This document shows, piece after piece, positions 17,848 to 27,193 of a stretch of DNA of 43,841 nt. A program made the translations under genes and the position numbers. This stretch comes from Pseudomonadota bacterium (GTDB lineage: Bacteria; Pseudomonadota; Gammaproteobacteria; Xanthomonadales; Rhodanobacteraceae): contig JAJYPJ010000014.1 of the NCBI GenBank assembly GCA_021795435.1, positions 1-43,841 of the forward strand, read 5' to 3'. Below the pieces are notes generated by a model. The model was not told the origin of the DNA and searched no databases. It saw only the letters and a program-made list of their open reading frames with translations. Each line of letters opens with the position of its first letter. Position 1 is the first letter of the stretch.

Positions 17848-17853
17848 TAACAT
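17848..17853 (+). promoter_or_regulatory. Possible -10 box of aspS
   Basis: TAACAT lies 33 bases before the aspS ATG, inside a short hairpin formed by GCCGC and GCGGC. A GGGAGA ribosome-binding site follows near 17876. The -35 region is poor, so this is a weak call. Confidence 0.3.
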
Positions 17854-17886
17854 AGGCGGCTCGCATCGCCATCGGCGGGAGAATCC

Positions 17887-19644
17887 ATGCGCACCCATTA
17901 TTGCGGCCAGGCTGATGCTGGCCTGGTCGACCACGACGCCGTCTTCTGTGGCTGGGTAGATACCCGGCGCGACCATGGAGGCGTCGTCTTCCTGGACTTG
18001 CGCGACCATACGGGCGTGGTGCAGATCGTGGTCGAACCCGACAACGCCGCGGCCTATGCGGCCATGGCGGGCGCCAGCTATGAATGGTGTCTGCGCGTCG
18101 CCGGCAGGGTGCGTCGCCGCCTCGCGCCCAATCCGCGCATCGCGACGGGCGACTATGAAGTGCTGGCTCGGGATGTTCAGGTGCTCAATGCCGCGCGCGA
18201 CCTGCCCTTCGCCCTGCATGAGCCGACGAACGAGGACACCCGGCTGGCTCAGCGGCACCTTGACCTGCGACGGCCGGATATGCAGCACAACCTGCGGACG
18301 CGAACCCGTCTCGTGCAGGCATTGCGCCACTGGCTGGATGCGCGCGGCTTCCAAGATATGGAGACGCCGATCCTGACCAAGGCGACGCCGGAGGGCGCAC
18401 GCGACTTCCTCGTGCCAGCACGCATGCATGCCGGTGAATTCTATGCCTTGCCTCAGTCCCCGCAATTGTTCAAGCAGTTGTTGATGATCGCGGGCTTTGA
18501 TCGCTATTACCAGATTGCTCGATGCTTCCGGGACGAGGCGCTGCGCGCCGATCGTCAGTTGGAATTCACGCAGTTGGACATGGAGTTCGCGTTCGTCGAC
18601 GAGCACGCCGTGCAGGCGACGGTCGAGCAGATGATTCGCGAGGTGTTCAAGGCGGTGGCGGACATCGCGCTGGTCGAACCCTTTCCTCGCATGGGCTGGC
18701 TGGAGGCCATGAGGCGCTACGGCTCGGATAAGCCTGACTTGCGCATTGCGCTCGAATTGGTCGATATCGCTGACGTTGTACGCCACTCGGAATTCAAGGT
18801 GTTCAGCGAGTGGGCCGCCGCCGTTGATGGGCGCGTGGTCGCGCTGCGCATCCCTGGCGGCGCGACGCTGACGCGCAAGGCCATCGACGAGTGCGCTGCG
18901 CATGCGAGCAAGTTCGGCGCCAAAGGCCTCGCGTGGATGAAGGTGGATGATCCGGCGCGTGGTCGCGAGGGAGTGACCTCGCCGATCGCCAAGTTCCTCG
19001 ATGATGCGACGCTGGCGGCCATCATCGAGGCCACGGACGCGCGCGGCGGCGATGCGTTGCTGTTTGGTGCGGGCCCATTCCGCATAGCCAGTGAGTTCAT
19101 GGGTGCCCTGCGAATCAAACTCGGCCACGATCTGGGGCTGGTCGAGAACGCCTGGCGTCCACTTTGGGTCACTGACTTTCCCATGTTCGAATGGGATGTC
19201 GAAGCCAAGCGTTATGTCGCGCTCCACCATCCGTTCACGGCGCCGAAAGTCGATGACGCCGCGGCGCTGCGTGCTGATCCGGCGAATGCCTTGTCGCGCG
19301 GTTACGACATGGTGCTCAACGGCAACGAGATCGGAGGCGGTTCAATTCGCATCCATCGACCAGAGATGCAGCGGGCGGTTTTCGACCTGCTGGGCATGCC
19401 TCCGGAGGAATACGAGGCGAAGTTTGGCTTCCTGTTGCGGGCCCTCGGCCACGGCGCACCGCCGCACGGCGGCATCGCGTTTGGCATCGACCGCCTGGCG
19501 GCGTTGCTGGCCGGCGTGGACTCCATCCGCGAGGTCATCGCCTTCCCCAAGACCACGCGCGCGCAATGCCTGCTGACGGGCGCGCCATCCCCGGTGCCCG
19601 ACGAGCAGCTGGCGGAGCTCCACGTGTCCGTGCGCCCCGAGTGA
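17887..19644 (+). CDS. aspS: Aspartyl-tRNA synthetase
   Basis: This class II synthetase charges tRNA with aspartate. All parts are present in 585 residues: the N-terminal OB-fold anticodon-binding domain ([20 protein letters not shown]), the catalytic core with [27 protein letters not shown] and [20 protein letters not shown] (motif 2), the bacterial insertion domain (about 280-420), and motif 3 at the end ([16 protein letters not shown]). Residue His30 in RRDHGG is the residue found in non-discriminating AspRS such as that of Pseudomonas aeruginosa, which also charges tRNA-Asn for later conversion by GatCAB; that assignment is inference. The start follows a GGGAGA ribosome-binding site and begins MRTHYCG as in the family. 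Confidence 0.97.
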   Translation: MRTHYCGQADAGLVDHDAVFCGWVDTRRDHGGVVFLDLRDHTGVVQIVVEPDNAAAYAAMAGASYEWCLRVAGRVRRRLAPNPRIATGDYEVLARDVQVLNAARDLPFALHEPTNEDTRLAQRHLDLRRPDMQHNLRTRTRLVQALRHWLDARGFQDMETPILTKATPEGARDFLVPARMHAGEFYALPQSPQLFKQLLMIAGFDRYYQIARCFRDEALRADRQLEFTQLDMEFAFVDEHAVQATVEQMIREVFKAVADIALVEPFPRMGWLEAMRRYGSDKPDLRIALELVDIADVVRHSEFKVFSEWAAAVDGRVVALRIPGGATLTRKAIDECAAHASKFGAKGLAWMKVDDPARGREGVTSPIAKFLDDATLAAIIEATDARGGDALLFGAGPFRIASEFMGALRIKLGHDLGLVENAWRPLWVTDFPMFEWDVEAKRYVALHHPFTAPKVDDAAALRADPANALSRGYDMVLNGNEIGGGSIRIHRPEMQRAVFDLLGMPPEEYEAKFGFLLRALGHGAPPHGGIAFGIDRLAALLAGVDSIREVIAFPKTTRAQCLLTGAPSPVPDEQLAELHVSVRPE

Positions 19645-19693
19645 TGCGGCATCCGGGCACGTGAAGGTCGCCCGGACCCGGCGGGCCACGCTG

Positions 19694-19699
19694 TACAAT
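19694..19699 (+). promoter_or_regulatory. Candidate -10 box of yebC and the ruv-tol region
   Basis: TACAAT lies 34 bases before the yebC ATG and well before its ribosome-binding site (GAAGAGGA at 19719-19726). The hexamer is identical to the ones before rimO and the heptose kinase. The -35 is unclear. Confidence 0.5.
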
Positions 19700-19733
19700 G
19701 TCGCGTTGCGTGAACCACTGAAGAGGAACCGCG

Positions 19734-20462
19734 ATGGGACGAGGTCCGTCCATTGAAGGCCGCAAGAATGCCTCCGACGCCAGGCGTGGCGCGGTGTTCA
19801 CCAAGCTGGCGCGCGATATCCGTATTGCCGCGCGCACCGGCCTTCCTGACCCGGCGAACAACGCACGGCTGCGTACCGCGGTGGACAAGGCGCTTGCCGC
19901 GAACATGCCCAAGGACAGTATTGAAAGAGCCATCCGTCGCGGGGCCGGACTGGATGGCGGTGCTACCGAAGAGGTCCGCTACGAAGGGTACGGCCCCGGT
20001 GGCGTCGCGCTGCTGATCGATTGCATCACGGACAACCCGCAGCGGACCGTGGCCGATGTGCGCCACGCGTTGTCGAAGCATGGCGGGAATCTCGGGACCA
20101 GCGGGTCCGTGGCCTTCCAGTTCCAGCGCGTGGGCGTCGTCGTGGTTGCCGCCGCCAGCGGGACCTCCGCCGAAGAGAAGGCGCTTGAGGTGGCACTTGA
20201 TTCGGGCGCCGATGACGTCCAGACGGCCGATGGCGAGAGCACGGTACTGTGCGCGCCTGAACAGTTCGAGGCCGTGCGCAAGGCGCTCGAGGCGGCGGGG
20301 CTCGAAGTCACGCACGCGGCGGTCGAAATGCGCCCGCAGAATCGCGTGCCGGTCCCCGCGGAGTCACTCGAGCCACTGACCAGTCTGCTCGATTGGCTCG
20401 ACGAGATCGATGACGTGCACGAGGTCTTCCACAACGCATTGCTACCTGACGCGCGCAGTTGA
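19734..20462 (+). CDS. yebC: YebC/PmpR-family protein
   Basis: A 242-residue member of the YebC/PmpR (TACO1) family. The start GRGPSIEGRKNASDARRG, the segment KLARDIRIAARTG and the acidic C-terminal EIDDVHEVFHN are all typical. The family has been described as transcriptional regulators and, more recently, as translation factors that relieve ribosome stalling at proline-rich stretches; the second role would fit the 17-proline run encoded at the left edge, though that link is inference. It has a strong ribosome-binding site and starts 89 bases after aspS. ruvC follows 24 bases downstream, the usual gammaproteobacterial neighbour. Confidence 0.95.
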   Translation: MGRGPSIEGRKNASDARRGAVFTKLARDIRIAARTGLPDPANNARLRTAVDKALAANMPKDSIERAIRRGAGLDGGATEEVRYEGYGPGGVALLIDCITDNPQRTVADVRHALSKHGGNLGTSGSVAFQFQRVGVVVVAAASGTSAEEKALEVALDSGADDVQTADGESTVLCAPEQFEAVRKALEAAGLEVTHAAVEMRPQNRVPVPAESLEPLTSLLDWLDEIDDVHEVFHNALLPDARS

Positions 20463-20486
20463 GCGCAATGGCAATTCCCAGGGGCC

Positions 20487-21008
20487 ATGACGCGCATACT
20501 CGGCATTGATCCGGGCTCCGTGCGAACGGGCGTCGGCATCGTGGATGTTGCCCCGGACGGGACCGCGCGCCACGCGTTCCACTGTGCGCTGGTGGTGGGT
20601 GGCGATGCGGATTTTCCGAGCCGTTTGAAGGCCATTTTCGACGGTCTCCAAGCGCTTGTGAATGAACATCGCCCCGATGAAGTCGCCATTGAGCGCGTGT
20701 TCGTCGCACGCAACCCGGATTCGGCGTTGAAGCTCGGCCAGGCGCGAGGTGCCGCGCTTTGCGCGGTGCTGACACGCGCGCTGCCGATCCATGAGTACGC
20801 ACCCAGCGAGATCAAGCGCGCGGTGGTCGGTGGCGGGCGGGCCGACAAGGCCCAGGTACAGCACATGGTCAAGATGTTGCTGGGATTGGACGTCGTTCCG
20901 CAGGCTGATGCTGCCGATGCATTGGCCGTGGCCATCGCCCACGCGCACGTCCGGACGTCGGTCGCGCGGATGGGCGTGAATCGCTCGGGTTGGAGGACGC
21001 GTCGATGA
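20487..21008 (+). CDS. ruvC: Holliday-junction resolvase RuvC
   Basis: RuvC is the dimeric endonuclease that cuts Holliday junctions held by RuvAB. The four catalytic acids are in place: Asp8 (GIDPGS), Glu69 (AIERVF), Asp141 and Asp144 (QADAADALA), matching E. coli Asp7, Glu66, Asp138 and Asp141. The 173-residue length is normal. ruvA begins ten bases after its stop, so the resolvase and branch-migration genes are in one operon. Confidence 0.97.
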   Translation: MTRILGIDPGSVRTGVGIVDVAPDGTARHAFHCALVVGGDADFPSRLKAIFDGLQALVNEHRPDEVAIERVFVARNPDSALKLGQARGAALCAVLTRALPIHEYAPSEIKRAVVGGGRADKAQVQHMVKMLLGLDVVPQADAADALAVAIAHAHVRTSVARMGVNRSGWRTRR

Positions 21009-21018
21009 GGGCGAGCCG

Positions 21019-21615
21019 GTGATCGGGCGTTTGCGAGGCGTGCTGGTCTCCAAGGCGCCGCCGTGGATATTGCTTGAGGCCGGTGGGGTTGGCTACGAGC
21101 TGGAAGTGCCCATGTCCACGCTGTACGACCTGCCGGAGCCCGGACGTGAAGTGACGCTCTTCGTGCACTATGCGCACAAGGAAGATACGGTTGCGCTTTA
21201 TGGCTTCCTGCGCGAGGCCGAACGCATTCAGTTCCGCAATCTCCTGCGAGTCAGCGGAATCGGCGCCAAGATCGCACTTGCGGTGCTCTCCGGAACATCG
21301 GTGGAGTCCTTCTCGCGCCTGGTGCAGGCAGGCGACGTCAGTGCCTTGACTCGCGTCCCGGGCATCGGGAAGAAGACAGCCGAACGCATTGTCGTTGAGC
21401 TAAGGGATCGTGTGGCGGCCGGGACGACGATGTCGGGCCTCGGATCGACGAGTGCAACGGTGGATCCCCAGTCGGAGGCGCAGACCGCATTGCAGCAGTT
21501 GGGGTACAAGCCCGCGGAGGCGCAGCGGCTGATCCGTGAATCCCAGGCCCCCGGCGACACTGCGGAAACCCTGATTCGCAAGGCACTCAAGGCCGCTCTC
21601 GGCGGCAACAGCTGA
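21019..21615 (+). CDS. ruvA: Holliday-junction branch-migration protein RuvA
   Basis: RuvA forms a tetramer that holds the four-way junction flat and loads RuvB. The 198-residue protein begins with GTG ([20 protein letters not shown]) and shows the N-terminal OB fold, the two helix-hairpin-helix motifs ([16 protein letters not shown] and [16 protein letters not shown] at about 73-125), a short variable linker, and the C-terminal three-helix domain ([19 protein letters not shown]) that contacts RuvB. Its partner gene ruvB is not next to it: kup is inserted between the two, starting seven bases after ruvA stops. Confidence 0.97.
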   Translation: MIGRLRGVLVSKAPPWILLEAGGVGYELEVPMSTLYDLPEPGREVTLFVHYAHKEDTVALYGFLREAERIQFRNLLRVSGIGAKIALAVLSGTSVESFSRLVQAGDVSALTRVPGIGKKTAERIVVELRDRVAAGTTMSGLGSTSATVDPQSEAQTALQQLGYKPAEAQRLIRESQAPGDTAETLIRKALKAALGGNS

Positions 21616-21622
21616 GGTTTTC

Positions 21623-23518
21623 ATGGTGCAGACTTCCGTTCCGGAACAGCCGGCCCGCAGCGGCAATCGCATGGCCATGCTGATGCTCGGCGCTCTCGGG
21701 GTCGTCTATGGCGACATCGGTACGAGTCCGCTGTACTCGATCCAGACGACGTTCGGCGAGCACGGCATCACGCCAACCGCTGACAATGTATTGGGAGCCC
21801 TCTCGCTGGTTTTCTGGGCGCTCATCATCGTCGTCTCCTTGAAGTACATCCTGTTCGTGATGCGGGCGGACAACAAGGGCGAAGGCGGGATCATGTCGCT
21901 CATGGCGCTGGCGCAGCGCGGCGTCCGGGGCAGCCCGCGCACGCGTCTTGCCCTGCTGACGCTCGGCTTGTTTGGCGCTGCGCTCTTTTACGGCGACAGC
22001 GTCATCACGCCAGCGATTTCGGTTCTGTCGGCGGTCAGCGGCCTGGAAGTCGCCACGCCAGCTTTTGCCGAGTTCGTGATTCCGATCACGGTCGCGATCA
22101 TCCTGGTGCTGTTTGCCGTGCAGCGCCACGGAACGGCGCGGGTCGGCAGTTTCTTTGGTCCGATCATGGTGGTCTGGTTCGTGTCGATCGGCCTGCTGGG
22201 AATCCCGAGCATCGTCGCGCATCCGGAAGTATTGTGGGCGCTGAGCCCGCACTACGCTCTCCTGTTTTTTGTCCACAACCACGTGGACGCATTCCTGGCC
22301 CTGGGTGCCATCGTGCTGGTGTTGACGGGCGCGGAGGCGCTCTATGCAGACATGGGGCACTTCGGTCGAAAGCCGATCAACCGGAGTTGGTTCGCGCTGG
22401 TGCTTCCAGCATTGCTGCTGAACTATTTTGGACAGGGCGCCTTGTTGGTGGCGCGGCCGGGCGCGGCGACGAATCCATTTTTCCTCATGGTGCCGCCCTT
22501 CCTGCTCTATCCCATGATCGCGCTGTCCACGGTGGCGACAGTGATCGCCTCGCAGGCCGTCATATCCGGCGCCTACTCGATGACCAGCGAGGCCATGTTG
22601 CTTGGTTACTCGCCGCGGATGCAGGTCCTGCACACCTCGCGCGAACAGCGTGGGCAGATCTATCTGCCGTGGATCAACAATGCATTGATGATTGCGGTGT
22701 TGCTGGCAGTGTTGGGGTTTCGCTCATCGGACGCGCTCGCAGCGGCCTACGGCATCGCTGTGACCGGTACCATGGCCTGCACCACGATCCTGCTGCTGGT
22801 GGTTGCGCGCCGCCTGTGGCATTGGCCCTTGTTGGTGCTGGCGCCGCTGGGATTGGGCTTGCTGACGGTGGACGTGGCGTTCTTTTCGGCGAATCTGATC
22901 AAGGTTGAGCATGGCGGTTGGTTCCCCCTGGTGCTGGGCCTGTTCGTTTTTGTGGTCATGAGCACCTGGAGGCGTGGCCGCGAATTGGTGCTGCGCGAGA
23001 TGAAGCAGGGTGGCCTGTCGCTGAAGACTTTCATCGCCAGCATCGCCGACCATCCTCCCTTGCGAGTGCCGGGAACAGCCATCTTCCTCACCGCTAACCT
23101 CGACGCGGTTCCCCACGCCTTGCTGCACAACCTCAAGCACAACAAGGTCTTGCATGAGCGCAACGTGATGCTTACGGTGGAGACGTTGGACACGCCGACG
23201 GCGGATAGCAGCGAGCGGATCGAGCTGACGTCGCTGGGAGGCGAGTTCTACCGGTTGCTGCTGCGGTTCGGATTTGCGGAAGAGCCCGACGTGCCGAGGG
23301 CGCTGCAGCAATGCCAGAAGCTCGGGCTGCCTCTGGAAATGATGGACACGACGTTCTTCCTGAGCCGCGAGAACATTGTGGCGAGCGAGCGCGCCGGGAT
23401 GGCGCTCTGGCGTGACAAGCTCTTTGCTTTCCTGTCCCGCAACGCCATGCCGGCCACGGCCTTCTTCCGGATACCCGGCAATCGGTTGGTGGAGTTGGGA
23501 ACCCAGGTTGAAATTTGA
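21623..23518 (+). CDS. kup: Low-affinity potassium uptake transporter Kup
   Basis: Kup is a proton-coupled potassium importer of the KUP/HAK/KT family in the inner membrane. The first transmembrane helix carries the family signature [14 protein letters not shown] at about 28-41, and some twelve hydrophobic segments follow up to about residue 450, including [19 protein letters not shown]-terminal cytoplasmic domain of about 180 residues ends in [18 protein letters not shown]. The length of 631 is normal (E. coli 622). It sits between ruvA and ruvB, only seven bases from ruvA, and is probably cotranscribed with ruvCA; a functional link to recombination is not expected. A 140-base gap separates it from ruvB. 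Confidence 0.96.
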   Translation: MVQTSVPEQPARSGNRMAMLMLGALGVVYGDIGTSPLYSIQTTFGEHGITPTADNVLGALSLVFWALIIVVSLKYILFVMRADNKGEGGIMSLMALAQRGVRGSPRTRLALLTLGLFGAALFYGDSVITPAISVLSAVSGLEVATPAFAEFVIPITVAIILVLFAVQRHGTARVGSFFGPIMVVWFVSIGLLGIPSIVAHPEVLWALSPHYALLFFVHNHVDAFLALGAIVLVLTGAEALYADMGHFGRKPINRSWFALVLPALLLNYFGQGALLVARPGAATNPFFLMVPPFLLYPMIALSTVATVIASQAVISGAYSMTSEAMLLGYSPRMQVLHTSREQRGQIYLPWINNALMIAVLLAVLGFRSSDALAAAYGIAVTGTMACTTILLLVVARRLWHWPLLVLAPLGLGLLTVDVAFFSANLIKVEHGGWFPLVLGLFVFVVMSTWRRGRELVLREMKQGGLSLKTFIASIADHPPLRVPGTAIFLTANLDAVPHALLHNLKHNKVLHERNVMLTVETLDTPTADSSERIELTSLGGEFYRLLLRFGFAEEPDVPRALQQCQKLGLPLEMMDTTFFLSRENIVASERAGMALWRDKLFAFLSRNAMPATAFFRIPGNRLVELGTQVEI

Positions 23519-23643
23519 AGGGCCCCGGGTCTCGACGGCCAAGCCCGGGAATCGAGGAGGGCAGGGCACGAGGCCATCGGTCCGGCTCGACGGCCCTGCG
23601 TCGCACGTCGCCCGGCCTCGGAGGCGTCACCAGGCCCCGTGCC

Positions 23644-23652
23644 TGCCATAAT
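23644..23652 (+). promoter_or_regulatory. Extended -10 element placing +1 at the ruvB start codon
   Basis: TGC followed by CATAAT (hexamer 23647-23652) is a good extended -10 box. The A of the ruvB ATG at 23659 is seven bases past the hexamer, the same geometry as the pseudouridine synthase gene at 666. It implies that ruvB can be transcribed separately from kup, perhaps as a leaderless message. Confidence 0.45.
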
Positions 23653-23658
23653 CGGGGC

Positions 23659-24699
23659 ATGAGCGACTCGCGCCTGCTGGCTCCTGCCGAAACCCATGAA
23701 GATGCGTTCCTCGATGCGTCGATTCGACCGCAGCGTCTGTCCGAGTACCTCGGACAGATGCCGGTGCGCGAGCAACTGGGACTGTACATCGAGGCCGCAC
23801 GGAAACGTGGCGAAGCGCTGGATCATGTACTGATCTTCGGGCCACCGGGTCTCGGCAAGACCACCCTCAGCCACATCATCGCGAACGAACTCGGCGTGAA
23901 CCTCCGCAGTACGTCGGGGCCCGTGTTGGAGAGGGCGGGCGACCTGGCGGCACTACTGACCAATCTGGAACCGCGTGACGTGCTGTTCGTCGATGAAATC
24001 CATCGGCTCTCGCCGGTGGTCGAGGAAGTGCTCTATCCGGCGCTGGAAGACTTCCAGATCGACATCATGATCGGCGAGGGACCGGCCGCACGCTCCATCA
24101 AGCTCGACCTGCCCCCCTTCACGCTGGTTGGCGCGACGACCCGTGCAGGTCTGCTGACGGGCCCCCTTCGAGATCGTTTCGGCATCGTCCAGCGCCTCGA
24201 ATTCTACAGCGTCGAGGAACTGACGCAGATCGTGCGCCGAGCCGCCCGCATCCTGGGGATCCAGTGCGCGGCCGATGGGGCCGCCGAGATTGCGAGGCGC
24301 GCACGCGGCACCCCGCGTATCGCCAATCGGCTGTTGCGGCGCGTGCGGGACTTTGCAGAAGTGCGGGCCAGTGGCGAAATCACCCGGTCCGTTGCCGATG
24401 CCGCGCTGGTGATGCTCAAGGTCGATGCCGAAGGATTTGATGACAGTGATCGCCGCCTGCTCCGCGTGATCCTCGATACGTTCGAAGGCGGGCCCGTGGG
24501 CGTCGAATCGCTTGCGGCCGCGCTCAGTGAGGACCGAGGAACGATCGAGGACGTGCTTGAGCCTTACCTGATGCAGCAAGGGTTCCTCATCCGGACGGCC
24601 CGCGGACGCATGGCCACAGCGAAGGCATGGCGGTACTTTGGCCTGGCGCCCCCGCGGCCGGATGCGGGCAGCTTGTTCGAAGGCGATGGGCGCCCATGA
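23659..24699 (+). CDS. ruvB: Holliday-junction helicase RuvB
   Basis: RuvB is the AAA+ motor that drives branch migration on RuvA-bound junctions. The 346-residue protein has Walker [10 protein letters not shown] at 61-69, Walker B with DEIHRL at about 112-117, a sensor segment [18 protein letters not shown], the arginine-bearing [18 protein letters not shown], and the winged-helix DNA-binding C-terminus ([18 protein letters not shown]). The start [17 protein letters not shown] at 23659 is chosen; the frame is open back into kup but that part is non-homologous. The stop overlaps the ybgC start (ATGA), which ties the recombination genes to the tol-pal operon. Confidence 0.97.
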   Translation: MSDSRLLAPAETHEDAFLDASIRPQRLSEYLGQMPVREQLGLYIEAARKRGEALDHVLIFGPPGLGKTTLSHIIANELGVNLRSTSGPVLERAGDLAALLTNLEPRDVLFVDEIHRLSPVVEEVLYPALEDFQIDIMIGEGPAARSIKLDLPPFTLVGATTRAGLLTGPLRDRFGIVQRLEFYSVEELTQIVRRAARILGIQCAADGAAEIARRARGTPRIANRLLRRVRDFAEVRASGEITRSVADAALVMLKVDAEGFDDSDRRLLRVILDTFEGGPVGVESLAAALSEDRGTIEDVLEPYLMQQGFLIRTARGRMATAKAWRYFGLAPPRPDAGSLFEGDGRP

Positions 24700-25109
24700 G
24701 CGCTTCGTCACAGTTTCCGTTCAGTTGGCGGATACGCGTCTACTGGGAGGATACGGATGCTGGCGGAGTCGTGTATCACGCGAGCTATCTTCGTTTCCTC
24801 GAGCGCGCCCGGACGGAATGGCTGCGTGACAGGGGCATCGAGCAAACCCGGGTGCGCTCGGAACATGGCGTGGTCTTCGTCGTCTACGGCATGGAGTTGC
24901 GCTTCCGGCGACCGGCCGTGCTCGATGACGAGATGGATGCGACCGTGCGTGTGGTAGCACGCAAGGCCGCCGCGCTGGAGTTCGCGCAGTCGCTGGTACG
25001 CGTCACGGACGGCGCGGTGCTGGTGGATGCAGTGGTGCGTGTCGCATGCGTCGGTTCTGAAGATTTCCGTCCCACCCCGATTCCCCCGAACCTCATCCGC
25101 GAAGGCTGA
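24696..25109 (+). CDS. ybgC: Tol-Pal-associated acyl-CoA thioesterase YbgC
   Basis: YbgC is a single hot-dog-fold thioesterase, 137 residues here, encoded at the head of tol-pal operons and reported to act on acyl-CoA or acyl-ACP near the membrane. The active-site segment [17 protein letters not shown] lies at about 15-31; Asp21 and His28 are the expected catalytic and structural residues. It overlaps ruvB by four bases and precedes tolQ by eight, so it is the first member of ybgC-tolQRAB-pal-cpoB. Start chosen at the ATGA overlap, where the family begins. Confidence 0.94.
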   Translation: MSASSQFPFSWRIRVYWEDTDAGGVVYHASYLRFLERARTEWLRDRGIEQTRVRSEHGVVFVVYGMELRFRRPAVLDDEMDATVRVVARKAAALEFAQSLVRVTDGAVLVDAVVRVACVGSEDFRPTPIPPNLIREG

Positions 25110-25117
25110 TCCCGATC

Positions 25118-25804
25118 ATGAATGGCAATCTCGATATCCTCGACCTGGTTCTGCGTGCGAGTTGGCCAGTCAAGGTAGTGATGTTGATCCTGCTGCTCTT
25201 CTCGTTTGCTTCCTGGGTGATCATCTTCCGGAAGAAGGCCGCGCTGGATGCCGCGCAGCGCGAAGCCAACACGTTCGAGGAGCGTTTCTGGTCCGGGTCC
25301 GATCTGGCAGCGCTTTATCGGGACGCGAGCGCCCGAGGTGATGGCGTGCGCGGCATGGAGTGCATCTTCGAGGCCGGATTCCGCGAATTTGCCAGGCAGC
25401 GCCAGCGGCGGATGGATACGCGAAACCTGCTGGATGCGGCGCAGCGCGCCATGCGGGTGGCGCTGATGCGGGAGGTTGACCGCATGGAGCGCAACCTCGA
25501 GTTCCTGGCCAATGTCGGTTCGATCAGCCCGTACGTCGGGTTGTTCGGTACGGTGTGGGGCATCATGGCCGCGTTCCAGGGTCTCGGCAGCATCAAGGAG
25601 GCGACCATCGCCATGGTCGCGCCTGGCATTTCCGAGGCCCTGGTGGCCACGGCGATGGGCCTGTTTGCGGCCATTCCCGCGGTCTGGGCCTACAACCGTT
25701 ACGCAACGCGGGTCGAGCGCATGACCGTGCGGTACGACGCCTTCCAGGACGAGTTTTTCTCCATCCTCCAGCGCCAGTCCCAGGGCGCCGACGAACACGC
25801 CTGA
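25118..25804 (+). CDS. tolQ: Tol-Pal system proton-channel subunit TolQ
   Basis: TolQ is an inner-membrane homologue of ExbB and MotA; with TolR it uses the proton gradient to energise TolA. The 228-residue protein has the expected three membrane segments: one near residues 15-35 (VKVVMLILLLFSFASWVIIF) and two in the second half (about 130-155, ISPYVGLFGTVWGIMAAF, and 165-190, PGISEALVATAMGLFAAIPA), with conserved Thr and Gly-Pro features of the family. A large cytoplasmic loop separates the first and second. Eight bases follow to tolR. Confidence 0.95.
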   Translation: MNGNLDILDLVLRASWPVKVVMLILLLFSFASWVIIFRKKAALDAAQREANTFEERFWSGSDLAALYRDASARGDGVRGMECIFEAGFREFARQRQRRMDTRNLLDAAQRAMRVALMREVDRMERNLEFLANVGSISPYVGLFGTVWGIMAAFQGLGSIKEATIAMVAPGISEALVATAMGLFAAIPAVWAYNRYATRVERMTVRYDAFQDEFFSILQRQSQGADEHA

Positions 25805-25812
25805 GGGTGGCC

Positions 25813-26262
25813 ATGCAATCGTCCATGCGCCCGCGCAAGCGCAAGCTCAAGAGCGAGATCAACGTCGTGCCCTACATCGACGTCATGCTCGTGTTGCTGA
25901 TCATTTTCATGGTGACGGCCCCCCTTCTGAACCTGGGTGTCGATATCCAATTGCCGCAGTCCGCGGCCAAGGCGATCACCACGGACAAGCGGCCGGTAGT
26001 GGTCGAGGTCACCGCCGATGGCAAGTATTTCCTCGACCTTGGCGGCGGCAAGCGCCAGGCCGTCGACGGAAGCGAGCTGCAGTCCAAGGTTGCCGCCATC
26101 ATGCGCGTAAACCCGACGGCCCCGGTATTCATCAGCGGCGACAAGCGCGCCAGCTACAACGTCGTTTACCAGGCCATGGTGCTGCTGCAACAGGCCGGGG
26201 TGCCGAAGGTGGGTTTGGCCAGCCGCCCCGAGACGGGTGTGACGAACCATGGCAACGGCTGA
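25813..26262 (+). CDS. tolR: Tol-Pal system proton-channel subunit TolR
   Basis: TolR is the ExbD-like partner of TolQ, with a single membrane helix and a periplasmic domain. The 149-residue protein has SEINVVPYIDVMLVLLI at about 14-30; Asp23 is the protonatable residue, at the same number as in E. coli TolR. The periplasmic part includes VVVEVTADGKYFLD and VFISGDKRASYNVVYQAMVLL. The start at 25813 follows tolQ by eight bases; a longer frame lies inside tolQ and is not used. Its 3' end overlaps tolA by 14 bases. Confidence 0.95.
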   Translation: MQSSMRPRKRKLKSEINVVPYIDVMLVLLIIFMVTAPLLNLGVDIQLPQSAAKAITTDKRPVVVEVTADGKYFLDLGGGKRQAVDGSELQSKVAAIMRVNPTAPVFISGDKRASYNVVYQAMVLLQQAGVPKVGLASRPETGVTNHGNG

Positions 26263-27193
26263 CAGCAATGCGCGCGCCATTGCATTGTCGGCGCTGTTGC
26301 ATCTGGCCATTCTCGGCTTCCTCCTGATGGCGACGCTGTCCTGCGCGACATGGGAGCGGACGTTTGCCTGGCTCGGGATGCCTCCTTGGTTGAATCCGGT
26401 GCAATGCACCCGGACGCCCGTGCTCTCGGGACCCGTGATCGAGGCTGAACTGGTGGGCGTGGCCGCCGCGCCGCGCGCGGCCCTTCCTCATGTGCGGCGA
26501 CCGAAGATCCAGCCGCCTGCCCCGCCACCGCCGCCCGCGATGAACATTCCCAATCCCAAGGGGCCCAGGCTTCCGGTACGCACGCTCCCACCGCCACCAA
26601 GGCAACCGGACCTGCGCAACCAGCAACGTGCCGTGGACCTCGCGCCGCAGAAGGCCGAGAAGGTCCAACACGCACAGGTCGAGCGCCAACAGCAGCACAT
26701 GAGCGAGGTTGATGCGGCACGCAACGACCGGGTTCAGAAGCTACTCGCGGAAATGAACGCCTTGCACCAGCAAAGTCAGGCGCTGGATCGCCGCGTCAAG
26801 ATGACGGCGCAACGGGATGCGCAGCTGAAAGACCTCAAGTCGACGTCTGTTGCGCCGCTTGCCAACCTGCCGACATCGCCTAAACCCGTGACGGGCATGG
26901 GGGGCACCCAGCAAAGCCTCACCGCCCAGTACCAGGCGGCTTTGGTCCAGGCGATCCAGAACAATTGGCTGCGCCCGGACAATATTCCTCGGCATGTCCG
27001 CTGCCCAATCCGTATCATGCAGATTCCCGGAGGCAAGGTGATCAGCGTCACCATCCTGCCCAGTTGCCCCTATGACGAGATCGCGCGACGCTCCGTCGAG
27101 GCAGCCGTGCTGCGTGCATCGCCCCTCCCGTACAGCGGATTCGAAAGCGTGTTCCAGACTGAACTTACGATCAACTTCTCGGTGAACCAATGA
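26249..27193 (+). CDS. tolA: Tol-Pal system protein TolA (short form)
   Basis: TolA spans the periplasm from TolQR to TolB and Pal. The N-terminal membrane anchor lies at about 9-30 (AIALSALLHLAILGFLLMATL). It is followed by a proline-rich segment (about 85-130), a short Gln/Arg-rich coiled region (130-200) and the C-terminal domain TolAIII (about 220-314) with YQAALVQAIQNNWLRPD and ending TELTINFSV. At 314 residues it is about 100 shorter than E. coli TolA, with the long Ala/Lys helical domain II reduced; this compact form still fits the family. It overlaps tolR by 14 bases and tolB by four (ATGA). Confidence 0.9.
   Translation: MATADSNARAIALSALLHLAILGFLLMATLSCATWERTFAWLGMPPWLNPVQCTRTPVLSGPVIEAELVGVAAAPRAALPHVRRPKIQPPAPPPPPAMNIPNPKGPRLPVRTLPPPPRQPDLRNQQRAVDLAPQKAEKVQHAQVERQQQHMSEVDAARNDRVQKLLAEMNALHQQSQALDRRVKMTAQRDAQLKDLKSTSVAPLANLPTSPKPVTGMGGTQQSLTAQYQAALVQAIQNNWLRPDNIPRHVRCPIRIMQIPGGKVISVTILPSCPYDEIARRSVEAAVLRASPLPYSGFESVFQTELTINFSVNQ

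Noticed and set aside
17698-19230. 510-codon open frame on the strand opposite aspS
   Set aside because: It is a shadow of the strongly supported aspS gene.
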